Shown here in pieces: positions 16,052 to 24,402 of a stretch of 64,000 bases of DNA. The position numbers and the translations under genes were made by a program. The number at the start of each line of letters is the position of its first letter. The stretch's first letter is position 1. Source of the DNA: CAYWOS01 sp964459985. GTDB lineage: Bacteria; Bacillota; Clostridia; Christensenellales; Aristaeellaceae. The stretch spans positions 41,817 through 105,816 of the forward strand of contig CAYWOS010000005.1 of the NCBI GenBank assembly GCA_964459985.1, given 5' to 3'. The notes below the pieces were generated by a model. It was not told the DNA's origin and did no database searches. It saw only the letters and a program-made list of their open reading frames with translations.

Positions 16052-16723
16052 ATGCTCGTCAAAATCCTTACGCTGCTGACCATGCTGCTCTCGCTCACGC
16101 AGCAAACGCTCGACGGTTACGTCGATCAAATGAATCTGGGCGGCAATCTGATCCTGATCAACCGCGAGTTCACTTTGTCCGAGGATTACGCGCCGGACGA
16201 TCTTGTGCGCCCCGACGTCGAATGCCTGTACAGCAACGTAAAAATGCGCGATGAAGCCGCGCGGGCGCTCAAGGAGATGTTCGACGCCGCGAAAGAGGCG
16301 GGGCATCGGCTGGTCGCCGTATCGGGCTACCGCAGCTACGGCCAGCAGAGCAGTATTTTCAACCGCAAGGTCAAAAGCGTCGGCAAGGAAAAGGCGCGCC
16401 TTTTGGTCGCCGATCCCGGCGCGAGCGAGCATCAGCTCGGGCTGGCGATGGACTTGGGCAGCCGGCAAAACACCTCCCTCGCCGCCAGCTTCGGCGGGAC
16501 GGCGGCGGGAAAATGGGTCGGCGAGCACTGTTACGAATACGGCTTTATCATCCGCTATAAAGAAGAATGGACGGATATCACCGGCTACGCCTACGAGCCG
16601 TGGCACGTCCGCTACGTGGGCAAGGAGCATTCCGCGCGTATCGGCGAGCTGAACATCCCGCTGGAAACCTACAGTGAAACGCTCCGCGAGGCGCAGTACG
16701 CGCTTTTGACGGGCAAGGAGTGA
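16052..16723 (+). CDS. M15-family D,D-carboxypeptidase (VanY-like) 1
   Basis: 223 aa with a hydrophobic N-terminus (residues 3-15) that directs export. It is a zinc D-alanyl-D-alanine carboxypeptidase or peptidoglycan peptidase. It carries the family motifs S-G-Y-R-S (91-95), S-E-H-Q-L-G-L-A-M-D with zinc ligands His127 and Asp134, and E-P-W-H with catalytic Glu182 and ligand His185. GAAGGAGG precedes the ATG. It is the first of three consecutive paralogues. The mature part is close to a single catalytic domain. Confidence 0.92.
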   Translation: MLVKILTLLTMLLSLTQQTLDGYVDQMNLGGNLILINREFTLSEDYAPDDLVRPDVECLYSNVKMRDEAARALKEMFDAAKEAGHRLVAVSGYRSYGQQSSIFNRKVKSVGKEKARLLVADPGASEHQLGLAMDLGSRQNTSLAASFGGTAAGKWVGEHCYEYGFIIRYKEEWTDITGYAYEPWHVRYVGKEHSARIGELNIPLETYSETLREAQYALLTGKE

Positions 16724-16727
16724 CGGC

Positions 16728-17522
16728 ATGAGAAGAACGCTCGCTGTATGGATCATCGCGCTTTTGATCGTCCTGCCCGCGCTTGCCGACGATATGCCCG
16801 AATGGACGTACCCGTTGTCGCCCGAAATCATCGACGACCCGCTCGGCTATATCGCGCTGGTCAACCGCGATTCGCTGATGGACGCGGACTACGAGCCAAG
16901 CGATCTGCAAAAGGTGACCGCCAAGCGCGTCGCCTCCTTTGAATTGCGCAAAGACTGCAACGACGCGCTCAACAGGATGTTCGACGCCGCGCTGAAGGAC
17001 GGATATACGCTGTACGTCAAGAGCGCGTACCGCAGCTTCCAGACGCAGAGCACCATGTACCACAACCGTATGGAAAAGGTCGGGCGCGACGACGGCGTGG
17101 TGGCGTATCCCGGCGCGAGCGATCACCAGACGGGGCTGGGCGTGGATATCCTCAACTACGAATGGACGCGGCAGGAGGGAATGCGCCCCGAGTTCGGCGA
17201 GGAAGCGGAAGCCAAATGGATGGCGGAGCACTGCCACGAGTACGGCTTCATCATCCGCTATATGGAAGACAAGCAGGAGATCACCGGCATCATTTACGAG
17301 CCGTGGCATCTGCGCTATGTGGGCAAGGCGGCCGCCGCCTACATCATGAGCAATCATCTGTCGCTCGAGGAATTCACCGAGGAATACCGGCAGTACATTG
17401 CGCAGTACGAAGCGCTGGGCGGCAGCCTCAAGGCGCTCGTCGCGCTGCGCGCCGCGCCCAAGCCCGTCATCGTGGTCGGCGTCGCCGACGACGGCGAGGA
17501 GGACATCGATATCTTCTACTGA
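16728..17522 (+). CDS. M15-family D,D-carboxypeptidase (VanY-like) 2
   Basis: 264 aa with a cleavable signal peptide ending ALADD at about residue 20. Active-site motifs are complete: S-A-Y-R-S, S-D-H-Q-T-G-L-G-V-D with His133 and Asp140, and E-P-W-H with Glu191 and His194. It differs from its neighbours in having a longer N-terminal lobe (P-E-I-I-D-D) and a C-terminal tail rich in alanine and valine. It starts 4 nt after the previous gene, with AAGGAG overlapping that gene's end, so the pair is cotranscribed. Confidence 0.92.
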   Translation: MRRTLAVWIIALLIVLPALADDMPEWTYPLSPEIIDDPLGYIALVNRDSLMDADYEPSDLQKVTAKRVASFELRKDCNDALNRMFDAALKDGYTLYVKSAYRSFQTQSTMYHNRMEKVGRDDGVVAYPGASDHQTGLGVDILNYEWTRQEGMRPEFGEEAEAKWMAEHCHEYGFIIRYMEDKQEITGIIYEPWHLRYVGKAAAAYIMSNHLSLEEFTEEYRQYIAQYEALGGSLKALVALRAAPKPVIVVGVADDGEEDIDIFY

Positions 17523-17543
17523 TGAAGCGGATCGGAGGGCACC

Positions 17544-18422
17544 GTGAGAAAACTGATCGCAGCCGTCGTTTTTGCGACCGCGCTTTGCCTCGCGGTTTGT
17601 TCGGCGTCGGCATCGGTGTTTGACGACGACGGCGTGATGCGATTGGTGAACCGCGATCATAAGATCACCAAGAATTACGTTCCCGAGGGCATGGTGCTGC
17701 CCGACGTGCCGACCAATAAAAAATCGCAGAAAGAAAGCGTTTACATGCGCCCCTTCGCGGCGAGCGCGCTTGAAGAGTTGTTCGCCGCCGCCGAGAGCGA
17801 GCAGGGGTATCGCCTGCTCGCCGTGTCGGGCTACCGCTCCTACGGCACGCAGCAGGCGAACTTCAACCGCAAGGTGGAGGCCGTGGGCAGCGTGTCGGCG
17901 GCGCAGCGAAAAGTGGCGCCCGCCGGCGCGAGCGAGCATCAGCTCGGGCTGGCGATGGATATCGTGTCCGAGAGCTTCAGGAACCTGAACTCGGGCTTCC
18001 TCGAAACCCCCGAGGGCAAGTGGGTGAACGACAACTGTCACCGTTTCGGTTACATTATCCGCTACACAAAGGCGTGGAGCGATGTAACCGGCGTCGCCGC
18101 CGAGCCGTGGCATATCCGCTACATCGGCAATCCGTCGGCGACGGCGGCGTACTGGCTGAACATACCGTTTGAAACCTACTGCGAATACGCCGTCCTGCTG
18201 CCCGAATACGCGCTGACGGACGGCAATCCCTATTTGATATACGGCGTCGTGAAAAGGGCGATGGCGGGCAATTTCGAGGCGGTCGAGGAATTGCAGAACA
18301 TCGATTTTTCGGGCGCGGGCGCGCGCGACGCGCTCCTTGAAATCACGAAAGCGTATCTTCCTGAGGGCGTTTCGCCCGAGGACGCCGCGCGCGGGGAGTG
18401 GGATCATGCCGTCGCTCCGTGA
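17544..18422 (+). CDS. M15-family D,D-carboxypeptidase (VanY-like) 3
   Basis: 292 aa, GTG start after GGAGGG, with a signal peptide through about residue 24. Motifs: S-G-Y-R-S, S-E-H-Q-L-G-L-A-M-D with His132 and Asp139, and E-P-W-H with Glu187 and His190. An additional region of about 80 residues at the C-terminus, after the catalytic domain, is not present in the other two copies. The MRLVNRD start of the mature part matches the LVNRD/LINRE motif shared by the three paralogues. Its last 17 nt overlap the next gene. Confidence 0.92.
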   Translation: MRKLIAAVVFATALCLAVCSASASVFDDDGVMRLVNRDHKITKNYVPEGMVLPDVPTNKKSQKESVYMRPFAASALEELFAAAESEQGYRLLAVSGYRSYGTQQANFNRKVEAVGSVSAAQRKVAPAGASEHQLGLAMDIVSESFRNLNSGFLETPEGKWVNDNCHRFGYIIRYTKAWSDVTGVAAEPWHIRYIGNPSATAAYWLNIPFETYCEYAVLLPEYALTDGNPYLIYGVVKRAMAGNFEAVEELQNIDFSGAGARDALLEITKAYLPEGVSPEDAARGEWDHAVAP

Positions 18423-19521
18423 AAAGCTGCGCGCCGCCGCGCCCGTCCGTCCGGCCGCCGTCAAGCCGCCGCCCGAGGACTGCATGGTCCGTGAGCAGCT
18501 GTATCCCCTGTCCGATTTCTCGCTGCCCGACATACTGCCGGGCGCGGCGCTCGCGCTGGCGGCCGGCGGCGAGTACGCGGATATCCCGCGCGGGGAGCTT
18601 TTGTTCCTCGATACCGAAACGACGGGCTTGTCGGGCGGCGCGGGCACGGTGGCGTTTCTTGTGGGCGTGTCGCGCTTTACGCCGGAAGGGCTGCTCGTCC
18701 GGCAATACCTCATGCGCGACTATGACGAGGAAGCGCTGATGCTGCGCCGCGTGATCGACGATCTCAACCGCTGCGCGCTGCTCGTCACCTTCAACGGGCT
18801 TTCGTTCGATATGCCTTTGATCGAGTCTCGGCTGACCATGCAGCGCCTGCGCGGGGAATTCCGCGCGCCGAGGCATATCGATCTGATGCACATTTCGCGG
18901 CGCGTGTGGAAATTGCGGCTCAAGAGCTGCAGCCTGCAAAACCTCGAACGGGAAATCCTTGGCCTCGCGCGCGAGGACGATCTGCCGGGCGCGCTCATCC
19001 CCGAAAGGTATTTCTGCTACCTCAAATCGCGCGACATGCGCCTGCTCGAGGATATTCTCGAGCATAATGGGCAGGATGTCGTTTCGATGGCGCATCTGCT
19101 CGCCCGCGCGCTGGAGATGCATCTGACGCCGCTCGCCTGCGCGCAGTCGGAGGATGTGTACAGCGTCGGCCGCGTGTACGAGCGGCGCGGGCGCGACGAC
19201 GAGGCGCGCGCGTGCTATCGCGCCGCCGACAAGGGCGCGGTATCGGCGCTCGCGCGGTACCGGCTCGCCGAAAGCTACCGAAAAGCAGGAGATTGGACGA
19301 ACGCCCGAGAAGTATTGGAAAGAATGGCGCGATCGCAGCAGGGCGGCGTCGAGACCTATGTCGCGCTCGCCAAGGTGTACGAGCACCGCCTGCGCGATTA
19401 CGCGGCGGCGATGAACTGCACGCGGCGCGCCATGATCCTCGCCGTCGAGCACGGCGGCGATTTGAAGGCGCTGCAAAAAAGATACGAGCGCCTGACAGAA
19501 AAGGCGGGGAGGACGCGGTAA
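18406..19521 (+). CDS. YprB-like ribonuclease H-fold (DEDD) exonuclease
   Basis: 371 aa. The DnaQ/RNase-H-like exonuclease domain spans about residues 60-235: D-T-E-T-T-G (Asp69, Glu71), T-F-N-G-L-S-F-D and a terminal N-G-Q-D-V-V, the expected acidic residues. The domain is known as YprB, of unknown precise role. The C-terminal third looks like TPR-type helices (VYERRGRDDEARACY), which suits the TPR protein that follows. I chose ATG 18406, preceded by GGGGAGTGGG, over the upstream ATG because the latter would run deeply through the preceding gene. It overlaps the upstream peptidase gene by 17 nt. Confidence 0.83.
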   Translation: MPSLREKLRAAAPVRPAAVKPPPEDCMVREQLYPLSDFSLPDILPGAALALAAGGEYADIPRGELLFLDTETTGLSGGAGTVAFLVGVSRFTPEGLLVRQYLMRDYDEEALMLRRVIDDLNRCALLVTFNGLSFDMPLIESRLTMQRLRGEFRAPRHIDLMHISRRVWKLRLKSCSLQNLEREILGLAREDDLPGALIPERYFCYLKSRDMRLLEDILEHNGQDVVSMAHLLARALEMHLTPLACAQSEDVYSVGRVYERRGRDDEARACYRAADKGAVSALARYRLAESYRKAGDWTNAREVLERMARSQQGGVETYVALAKVYEHRLRDYAAAMNCTRRAMILAVEHGGDLKALQKRYERLTEKAGRTR

Positions 19522-19522
19522 C

Positions 19523-20227
19523 ATGGGTTTCATGGACACGATCAGGGTCAGGGGAGCGCTTGCCAAGCATCAAAAGGGCGATATCGCCGGCGCGGTCGGC
19601 GATTATGAAAAGCTGTACGCCGATCAGGTGTATCAGGCGGCGTATCTGCTGCCCTACAGCGTGGTGCTTCTGCGCGAGGGCGGCGAGGAAAATTATCTCA
19701 AGGTCAAGGAAATCCTCAAGCGCGCCGAGAAAGCGCCCGACCTGACGGCCGACCGCAAGCAGCAGCTGTTTGCCAATTACGCGGCGGCGCAGTACAGACT
19801 GGGCGAGATAGACAAGGCGATCAACCTGCTCGAGGCGGCGCACCGCAAAGCGCCGTGCGGGCTGATCTATCAGACGCTCGGCTATCTCTACATCGAATCG
19901 GGCGACCGCGACAAGGCGCTTTCCTATAACCTCGAAGCGCTCGATTACGACGACGAGGACTCGATCGTGCTGGACAACCTCGCGCAGACGTACTACCGCC
20001 TGATGGACGACCGGGACAAGGCGAAGGAGTATTTCGACAAAGCGATCGAGATCAAGGACAGCCAGATCGACACGTTGTATTTCCTCTCGCGGTATGATCT
20101 TGAAAAGGGCGATCGCAAGGCGGCGGTCGAAAAGCTCGAAAAGGCGGCCGAGGGGCGCTTCTCGCCGCTCAATTACGCGAGCAGGGACGTCGTCGAAAAG
20201 GAACTCGCGCGGCTCAAGGCTGAATAA
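19523..20227 (+). CDS. Tetratricopeptide-repeat protein
   Basis: 234 aa, entirely helical repeats without signal peptide. Recognisable TPR units are around KGDIAGAVGDYEKL (20-33), LGEIDKAINLLEAAHR (93-108), SGDRDKALSYNLEALDY and KAKEYFDKAIEI. TPR proteins act as interaction scaffolds; the partner cannot be told from sequence. It starts 1 nt after the preceding nuclease, whose own C-terminus is TPR-like, so the two may be functionally linked. Confidence 0.85.
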   Translation: MGFMDTIRVRGALAKHQKGDIAGAVGDYEKLYADQVYQAAYLLPYSVVLLREGGEENYLKVKEILKRAEKAPDLTADRKQQLFANYAAAQYRLGEIDKAINLLEAAHRKAPCGLIYQTLGYLYIESGDRDKALSYNLEALDYDDEDSIVLDNLAQTYYRLMDDRDKAKEYFDKAIEIKDSQIDTLYFLSRYDLEKGDRKAAVEKLEKAAEGRFSPLNYASRDVVEKELARLKAE

Positions 20228-20272
20228 ATCAACCAAAACGAGTCATGCTATTCCCGAAAAGGGGATGAAGGC

Positions 20273-21418
20273 ATGGCTCGTTTTTTATGCGTTTTTCTGG
20301 CGGCGGCGCTCATGACCGGCTCGGTGCTCGCCGAACCGCTCGAAACGGGGACGCCCGTCACGCTGACCGCGCCCGCCGCCGTGCTGGCCGAGCGCGACGG
20401 CACCGTGATTTTTGAAAAGAACGGCGATTCGCGGCGGCCCGTCGCGTCAATCACCAAGCTGATGACGATCCTGCTCGTGCTGGAGAAATTGGAGGCCGGC
20501 GATATCGCGATGACCGACCGCGTGACGGCGTCGATGAACGCGGCGGCGACCTCGGGCTCCGAGGTGTTTCTGGACGCGCATAATCAGTACGCCGTCGAGG
20601 ATCTTTTGCGCTCGACCATCATTTCGAGCGGCAACGACAGCGCCGTGGCGCTCGCCGAGTATATCGGCGGCACCGAGGAGGGCTTCGTCAGGCTGATGAA
20701 CGCGCGCGCGGCGGAAATGGGGCTGGAAAACACGCAGTACAAAAACTGCACCGGCCTGCCCGCCGAGGGGCAGTATACCACGGCGCTGGACGTGGCGAAA
20801 CTGTCCTGCGCCGTCGCGGCGCACGAAACGTACTTCAAGTATTCCTCCGTCTGGATGGGCGAATTGACGCACCCGAGCGGGCGCGTGACTGAACTGACGA
20901 ACACCAACCGCCTCGTCAGGTTTTACGGCGGCTGCGACGGCTTAAAAACCGGCTCGACCAACGAGGCGAAATACTGCGTGAGCGCGACCGCCGAGCGCGA
21001 CGGCATGCGCCTGATCGCCGTGGTGCTGGGCGTGCCGAACAGCCAGACGCGCTTTGACGAGGCGCGCGCCATGCTCGATTACGGCTTTGCCTCTTATTCG
21101 CGCAAAACGGTGGCGAAGGAAGGCGATCTGATCGGCAGGCAGGTGCGCGTGACGCTGGGCGGCGAGGATCGGGTCGACGTCGCGCTGGGCGGCAGCGTGT
21201 CGATGTTGCTCAAATCGGGGCAGGGCAAAAATGTGTCGCTCGACGCGACGCTGCCCGAATCGGTGTCCGCGCCCGTCTCAAAGGGCGATCTGCTGGGCGA
21301 GGTGCGCGTGCTGCTGGACGGAAAAATCGTCGCCGCCGTGCCCGCCGTCGCCGCCAAGGACGTGCGCCTGCCCGGCTTCCTCGAGGGTTTCGTGCGGATT
21401 TTGCAGGGCTGGCGGTAA
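20273..21418 (+). CDS. D-alanyl-D-alanine carboxypeptidase, S11 family (DacB/DacF-like)
   Basis: 381 aa with signal peptide cleaved after about residue 20 (SVLA-EP). It is a low-molecular-weight penicillin-binding protein trimming peptidoglycan stem peptides outside the membrane. The motifs are S59-I-T-K62, S-G-N in IISSGNDS (about 119-122) and K-T-G-S near residue 225. A C-terminal beta-rich domain follows, lacking an obvious membrane-anchor helix except a short amphipathic end. AAAGGGGA precedes the ATG. A strong terminator lies 45 nt after the stop. Confidence 0.93.
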   Translation: MARFLCVFLAAALMTGSVLAEPLETGTPVTLTAPAAVLAERDGTVIFEKNGDSRRPVASITKLMTILLVLEKLEAGDIAMTDRVTASMNAAATSGSEVFLDAHNQYAVEDLLRSTIISSGNDSAVALAEYIGGTEEGFVRLMNARAAEMGLENTQYKNCTGLPAEGQYTTALDVAKLSCAVAAHETYFKYSSVWMGELTHPSGRVTELTNTNRLVRFYGGCDGLKTGSTNEAKYCVSATAERDGMRLIAVVLGVPNSQTRFDEARAMLDYGFASYSRKTVAKEGDLIGRQVRVTLGGEDRVDVALGGSVSMLLKSGQGKNVSLDATLPESVSAPVSKGDLLGEVRVLLDGKIVAAVPAVAAKDVRLPGFLEGFVRILQGWR

Positions 21419-21463
21419 TCCGGCATCCTTTTCTCTCAAACGGGATTGGACGGGAACGCGCGG

Positions 21464-21501
21464 GCGGGGATTTTGACGCGAAATCCCCGCTTCGCGTTTT
21501 T
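21464..21501 (+). terminator. Intrinsic terminator after the S11 carboxypeptidase gene
   Basis: A 10-bp stem GCGGGGATTT/AAATCCCCGC (21464-21473 and 21481-21490) with a 7-nt loop is followed by TTCGCGTTTTT. Another imperfect 12-bp stem at 21557-21584 lies further on, just before the next promoter. Confidence 0.7.
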
Positions 21502-21590
21502 GGGTGCGCCGGCATCCTGTCGTCAAATTCCCGTTTCTTGGTTTTCTAACAGTCTGCGGGCAATCGCTCAAAAGCGGTTGCCCGTAACTT

Positions 21591-21619
21591 TTGACATTCG
21601 GACGGCGTTTTGCTATAAT
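21591..21619 (+). promoter_or_regulatory. Promoter of ECF S component/coaX unit
   Basis: A full-consensus TTGACA (21591-21596) and TATAAT (21614-21619) are separated by 17 bp. The leader to the start codon at 21715 is about 90 nt and structured. Confidence 0.9.
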
Positions 21620-21623
21620 GTGC

Positions 21624-21664
21624 CGTCGGCGTTGCCGGTACTCTCGCAGACCGGACGGCCGACG
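21624..21664 (+). other. Structured 5' leader of the ECF/coaX transcript
   Basis: A nested stem: CGTCGGC (21624-21630) pairs with GCCGACG (21658-21664), and inside it CCGGT (21635-21639) pairs with ACCGG (21650-21654). It lies directly after the start site of transcription. It could be a stabilising hairpin or part of a ligand-sensing leader; no known riboswitch consensus is recognised. Confidence 0.4.
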
Positions 21665-21714
21665 CATTCCATATCAAATCGTCGGGCATCCTCGCGAGTC
21701 CGAACGGAGGGAAC

Positions 21715-22299
21715 ATGAAAAAAGAAGACACCCGTCGCCTGACCCTGACCGCGTTGTTTGTGGCGCTCGTTTTCCTGCTCGGGCTGACGCCCGTGGGCCT
21801 GATCCCGCTCGGCTTCATCAACCTGACCACGCTTTGCATTCCCGTCGTGATCGGCGCGATGATGATGGGGCTGAAAAGCGGACTGCTGTTCGGCTTCTTT
21901 TTCGGGCTGGTGAGCCTGATGAGCGCGCTGGGCTTGTCGATGATGGCGCCCTCGTGGATCGGCGCGTCGCTGCTGGGCGCGAACGTTCTGTATCTGATCG
22001 CGGCGTGCTTTATCCCGCGCCTGACCGTGCCCGTGACGACGTTTTTCGTGCACCGCGCGCTCAAAAACCGCTTCCCGCATATCGCGCCGGCGGCGGCCGC
22101 CGCCGCGGGCTCGCTGACCAACACGGTCTTGTATCTCGGGCTGGTGTACGTGTTCTTCAGCATGGCGGGGCTGGAGCTCAACAAACTGATCGGCATTATC
22201 CTCGGCGCGGGCATGATCGGCGGCGCGTGCGAGGCGGCGGCCGCCGCGATCATCGCGACGCCCGTGCTGGCGGCGCTCAATCATGTGAAAAAGGCGTGA
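21715..22299 (+). CDS. ECF transporter S component, probably pantothenate
   Basis: 194 aa with about six predicted membrane helices, typical size of an ECF substrate-binding S protein (for example LTALFVALVFLLGLTP and NLTTLCIPVVIGAMMMG). S components bind a vitamin and dock onto shared ATPase/T modules encoded elsewhere. The N-terminal K-K-E-D-T-R-R-L-T segment and the small-residue surface on the first helix suit docking. No A or T genes are nearby. Because type III pantothenate kinase follows 34 nt later, pantothenate is the likely substrate; this is an inference from context. Confidence 0.82.
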   Translation: MKKEDTRRLTLTALFVALVFLLGLTPVGLIPLGFINLTTLCIPVVIGAMMMGLKSGLLFGFFFGLVSLMSALGLSMMAPSWIGASLLGANVLYLIAACFIPRLTVPVTTFFVHRALKNRFPHIAPAAAAAAGSLTNTVLYLGLVYVFFSMAGLELNKLIGIILGAGMIGGACEAAAAAIIATPVLAALNHVKKA

Positions 22300-22333
22300 A
22301 CAGCGCCTTTCGCGTTCAAAACAGGAGAAAATC

Positions 22334-23110
22334 ATGCTGCTGACCATCGATATCGGGAACACCAACATCAAAATGGCGCTGTTCAACGGCGAAAAGCTGG
22401 TGCATTACTGGCGGCTGTCGAGCACGCGTGCGTACACGAGCGACGAAATGGGCGTGCTGATCACCGATATGTTCGCGCATCAGCATCTGGGCACCGAAAT
22501 GGTGGACGGCATCATGATGTCCTCGGTCGTGCCCACGCTCAATTTCACCGCCGAGCATATGTGCCGCGATTATTTCGGGATGCCGCCGCTCGTCGTCGCG
22601 CCGGGCGTCAAAACGGGCGTGAACCTTCTATACGAAAACCCGCGCGAACTGGGCAGCGACCGCATCTGCAACGCCGTGGCCGCGAGCGCGATCTACGGTT
22701 CGCCCTGTGTGTTCATTGATTTCGGCACGGCGACCTCCTTCGGCGCGATCAACCGCGAGGGCGCGTTTCTGGGCGGCTGCATCTGCCCGGGCATTAAGCT
22801 GGCGAGCGAGGCGCTGGTCGCCGGCGCGGCGAAACTGCCGCACGTCGAACTGGTCATGCCCGAGCGCGTGATCGGCAAAACGACGGTCGCCAATCTGCAG
22901 TCGGGCTTAGTGTTCGGCTATGTCGGGCAGGTGGATTACCTCGTGCGCCGGATTCGCGAGGAAATGGGCGAGGAGAACGCCGCCGTCGTCGCCACCGGCG
23001 GCATGGCGCGCCTGATCGCCGCGAAATCGGAAACCATCGGGCACATCGACGGCCTGCTCACGCTCAAGGGCCTGCGCATCATCTACGAAAAGAACAAACC
23101 ATCGGCGTAA
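22334..23110 (+). CDS. coaX: Type III pantothenate kinase
   Basis: 258 aa. It phosphorylates pantothenate in the first step of coenzyme A synthesis. The ASKHA-fold phosphate loop is T-I-D-I-G-N-T-N (residues 4-11); the catalytic Asp region I-D-F-G-T-A-T-S is near 130-137, and the E-L-G-S-D-R loop is near 110. These are the type III signatures, different from type I/II kinases. AGGAGAAA lies before the ATG. It is cotranscribed with the ECF S component upstream, and homoserine dehydrogenase follows 10 nt later. Confidence 0.95.
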   Translation: MLLTIDIGNTNIKMALFNGEKLVHYWRLSSTRAYTSDEMGVLITDMFAHQHLGTEMVDGIMMSSVVPTLNFTAEHMCRDYFGMPPLVVAPGVKTGVNLLYENPRELGSDRICNAVAASAIYGSPCVFIDFGTATSFGAINREGAFLGGCICPGIKLASEALVAGAAKLPHVELVMPERVIGKTTVANLQSGLVFGYVGQVDYLVRRIREEMGEENAAVVATGGMARLIAAKSETIGHIDGLLTLKGLRIIYEKNKPSA

Positions 23111-23120
23111 CGGAGGGTCT

Positions 23121-24398
23121 ATGCGCGTTATCACCATCGGTTTTCTGGGACTGGGCAATATCGGCTGCGGCGTGTGGCGTCTGATTCACGATTTCGCGCC
23201 TGAATTGATCCACCGCGAGCAGGTGCGCTTTTTCGTCAAGCGCGTGCTGGTGCGCGATCTGAACAAGCCGCGCCCGGTCGAGTTGCCATCCGGCGTTCTG
23301 ACCGACCGCGCCGACGACGTGCTGTGCGATCCCGAGATCGAGATGGTCGTCGAGTTCATGGGCGGCGAGCAGCCGGCGACCGATTATATGCTGCGCGCGC
23401 TGGAAAACGGCAAAACGGTGATCACCGCCAACAAAATGGCGCTGGCGCTTAACTGGAACCGCCTGCAGTCGGCGGCTGTCCGGCATCGCGCCGGGCTGTA
23501 CTACGAGGCGGCTGTGTGTGGCGCGATTCCCGTGATCCGCACGATGACCGATTCGCTCGAGGCGAACCGCATCGAAAGCCTGATGGGCATCGTCAACGGC
23601 ACGACCAACTATATCCTGTCGCGCATGAGCGACGGCGGCGAGAGCTACGACGCCGTGCTCAAGCAGGCGCAGGCGGCGGGGCTTGCCGAGCCCGACCCCA
23701 AGAGCGACGTCGAGGGCTACGACGCGGCGTATAAGCTGTCCGTGCTCGCCTCGCTCGCCTTTCACGCCTGCGTTCCGTTCGAGTATATCTACCGCGAGGG
23801 CATTACGGGCGTCGAACCCGTCGATCTGTCGCTGGGCAGCGAGATGGGCTACGCGCTCAAGCTGCTCGCCATCGCCAAGCGCGAGGGCAGCGTGATCGAG
23901 GCGCGCGTGCATCCCACCTTCATCCGCAAGGATCATCCGCTGGCGTCGGTGGGCGGTTCCTTCAACGCCGTATTCCTGCGCGGGCACGCCTGCGAGGACA
24001 TGATGCTGCTGGGCCGTGGCGCGGGCAGCGCGCCGACATCGAGCGCCGTGGCGGGCGACATGCTGTTCGCCGCACGGCAGTCGACGCCCCGCAACCCCAC
24101 CTTCGTCAACGACAACCGCCTGTCCGGCGAGCTGACCGTCACCGACAACTGGCGCTGCGGTTTTTACATCCGCCTGACGGCGAGCGACCGCGCCGGCGTG
24201 CTCGGGCAGATCGCCAACCGGCTGGGCGAGCACAACGTCAGCATCCGCAATCTGATTCAGCGCGATCCGTCCCGCGACGGCAGCGCTTCCGTCGTGATCA
24301 TCACGCACCCGGCGGGCGAGCGCGACGTGCGCGCCGCGCTGAACGCCGTCGATCGGGAAAGCGCCGTCCTGCGCGCGTTGATCCGCGTGGAGGTCTGA
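23121..24398 (+). CDS. hom: Homoserine dehydrogenase
   Basis: 425 aa. It reduces aspartate semialdehyde to homoserine for threonine and methionine synthesis. The Rossmann motif G-F-L-G-L-G-N-I-G (residues 7-15) binds NAD(P). The family signature G-I-V-N-G-T-T-N-Y-I-L-S and the catalytic E-P-D-P-K-S-D-V-E-G-Y-D-A region are intact. A C-terminal ACT domain (about 345-425) suggests feedback inhibition by threonine. GGAGGG precedes the ATG. It sits in an anabolic run with coaX, and the CapA-like gene follows 4 nt after its stop. Confidence 0.95.
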   Translation: MRVITIGFLGLGNIGCGVWRLIHDFAPELIHREQVRFFVKRVLVRDLNKPRPVELPSGVLTDRADDVLCDPEIEMVVEFMGGEQPATDYMLRALENGKTVITANKMALALNWNRLQSAAVRHRAGLYYEAAVCGAIPVIRTMTDSLEANRIESLMGIVNGTTNYILSRMSDGGESYDAVLKQAQAAGLAEPDPKSDVEGYDAAYKLSVLASLAFHACVPFEYIYREGITGVEPVDLSLGSEMGYALKLLAIAKREGSVIEARVHPTFIRKDHPLASVGGSFNAVFLRGHACEDMMLLGRGAGSAPTSSAVAGDMLFAARQSTPRNPTFVNDNRLSGELTVTDNWRCGFYIRLTASDRAGVLGQIANRLGEHNVSIRNLIQRDPSRDGSASVVIITHPAGERDVRAALNAVDRESAVLRALIRVEV

Positions 24399-24402
24399 CG
24401 GC

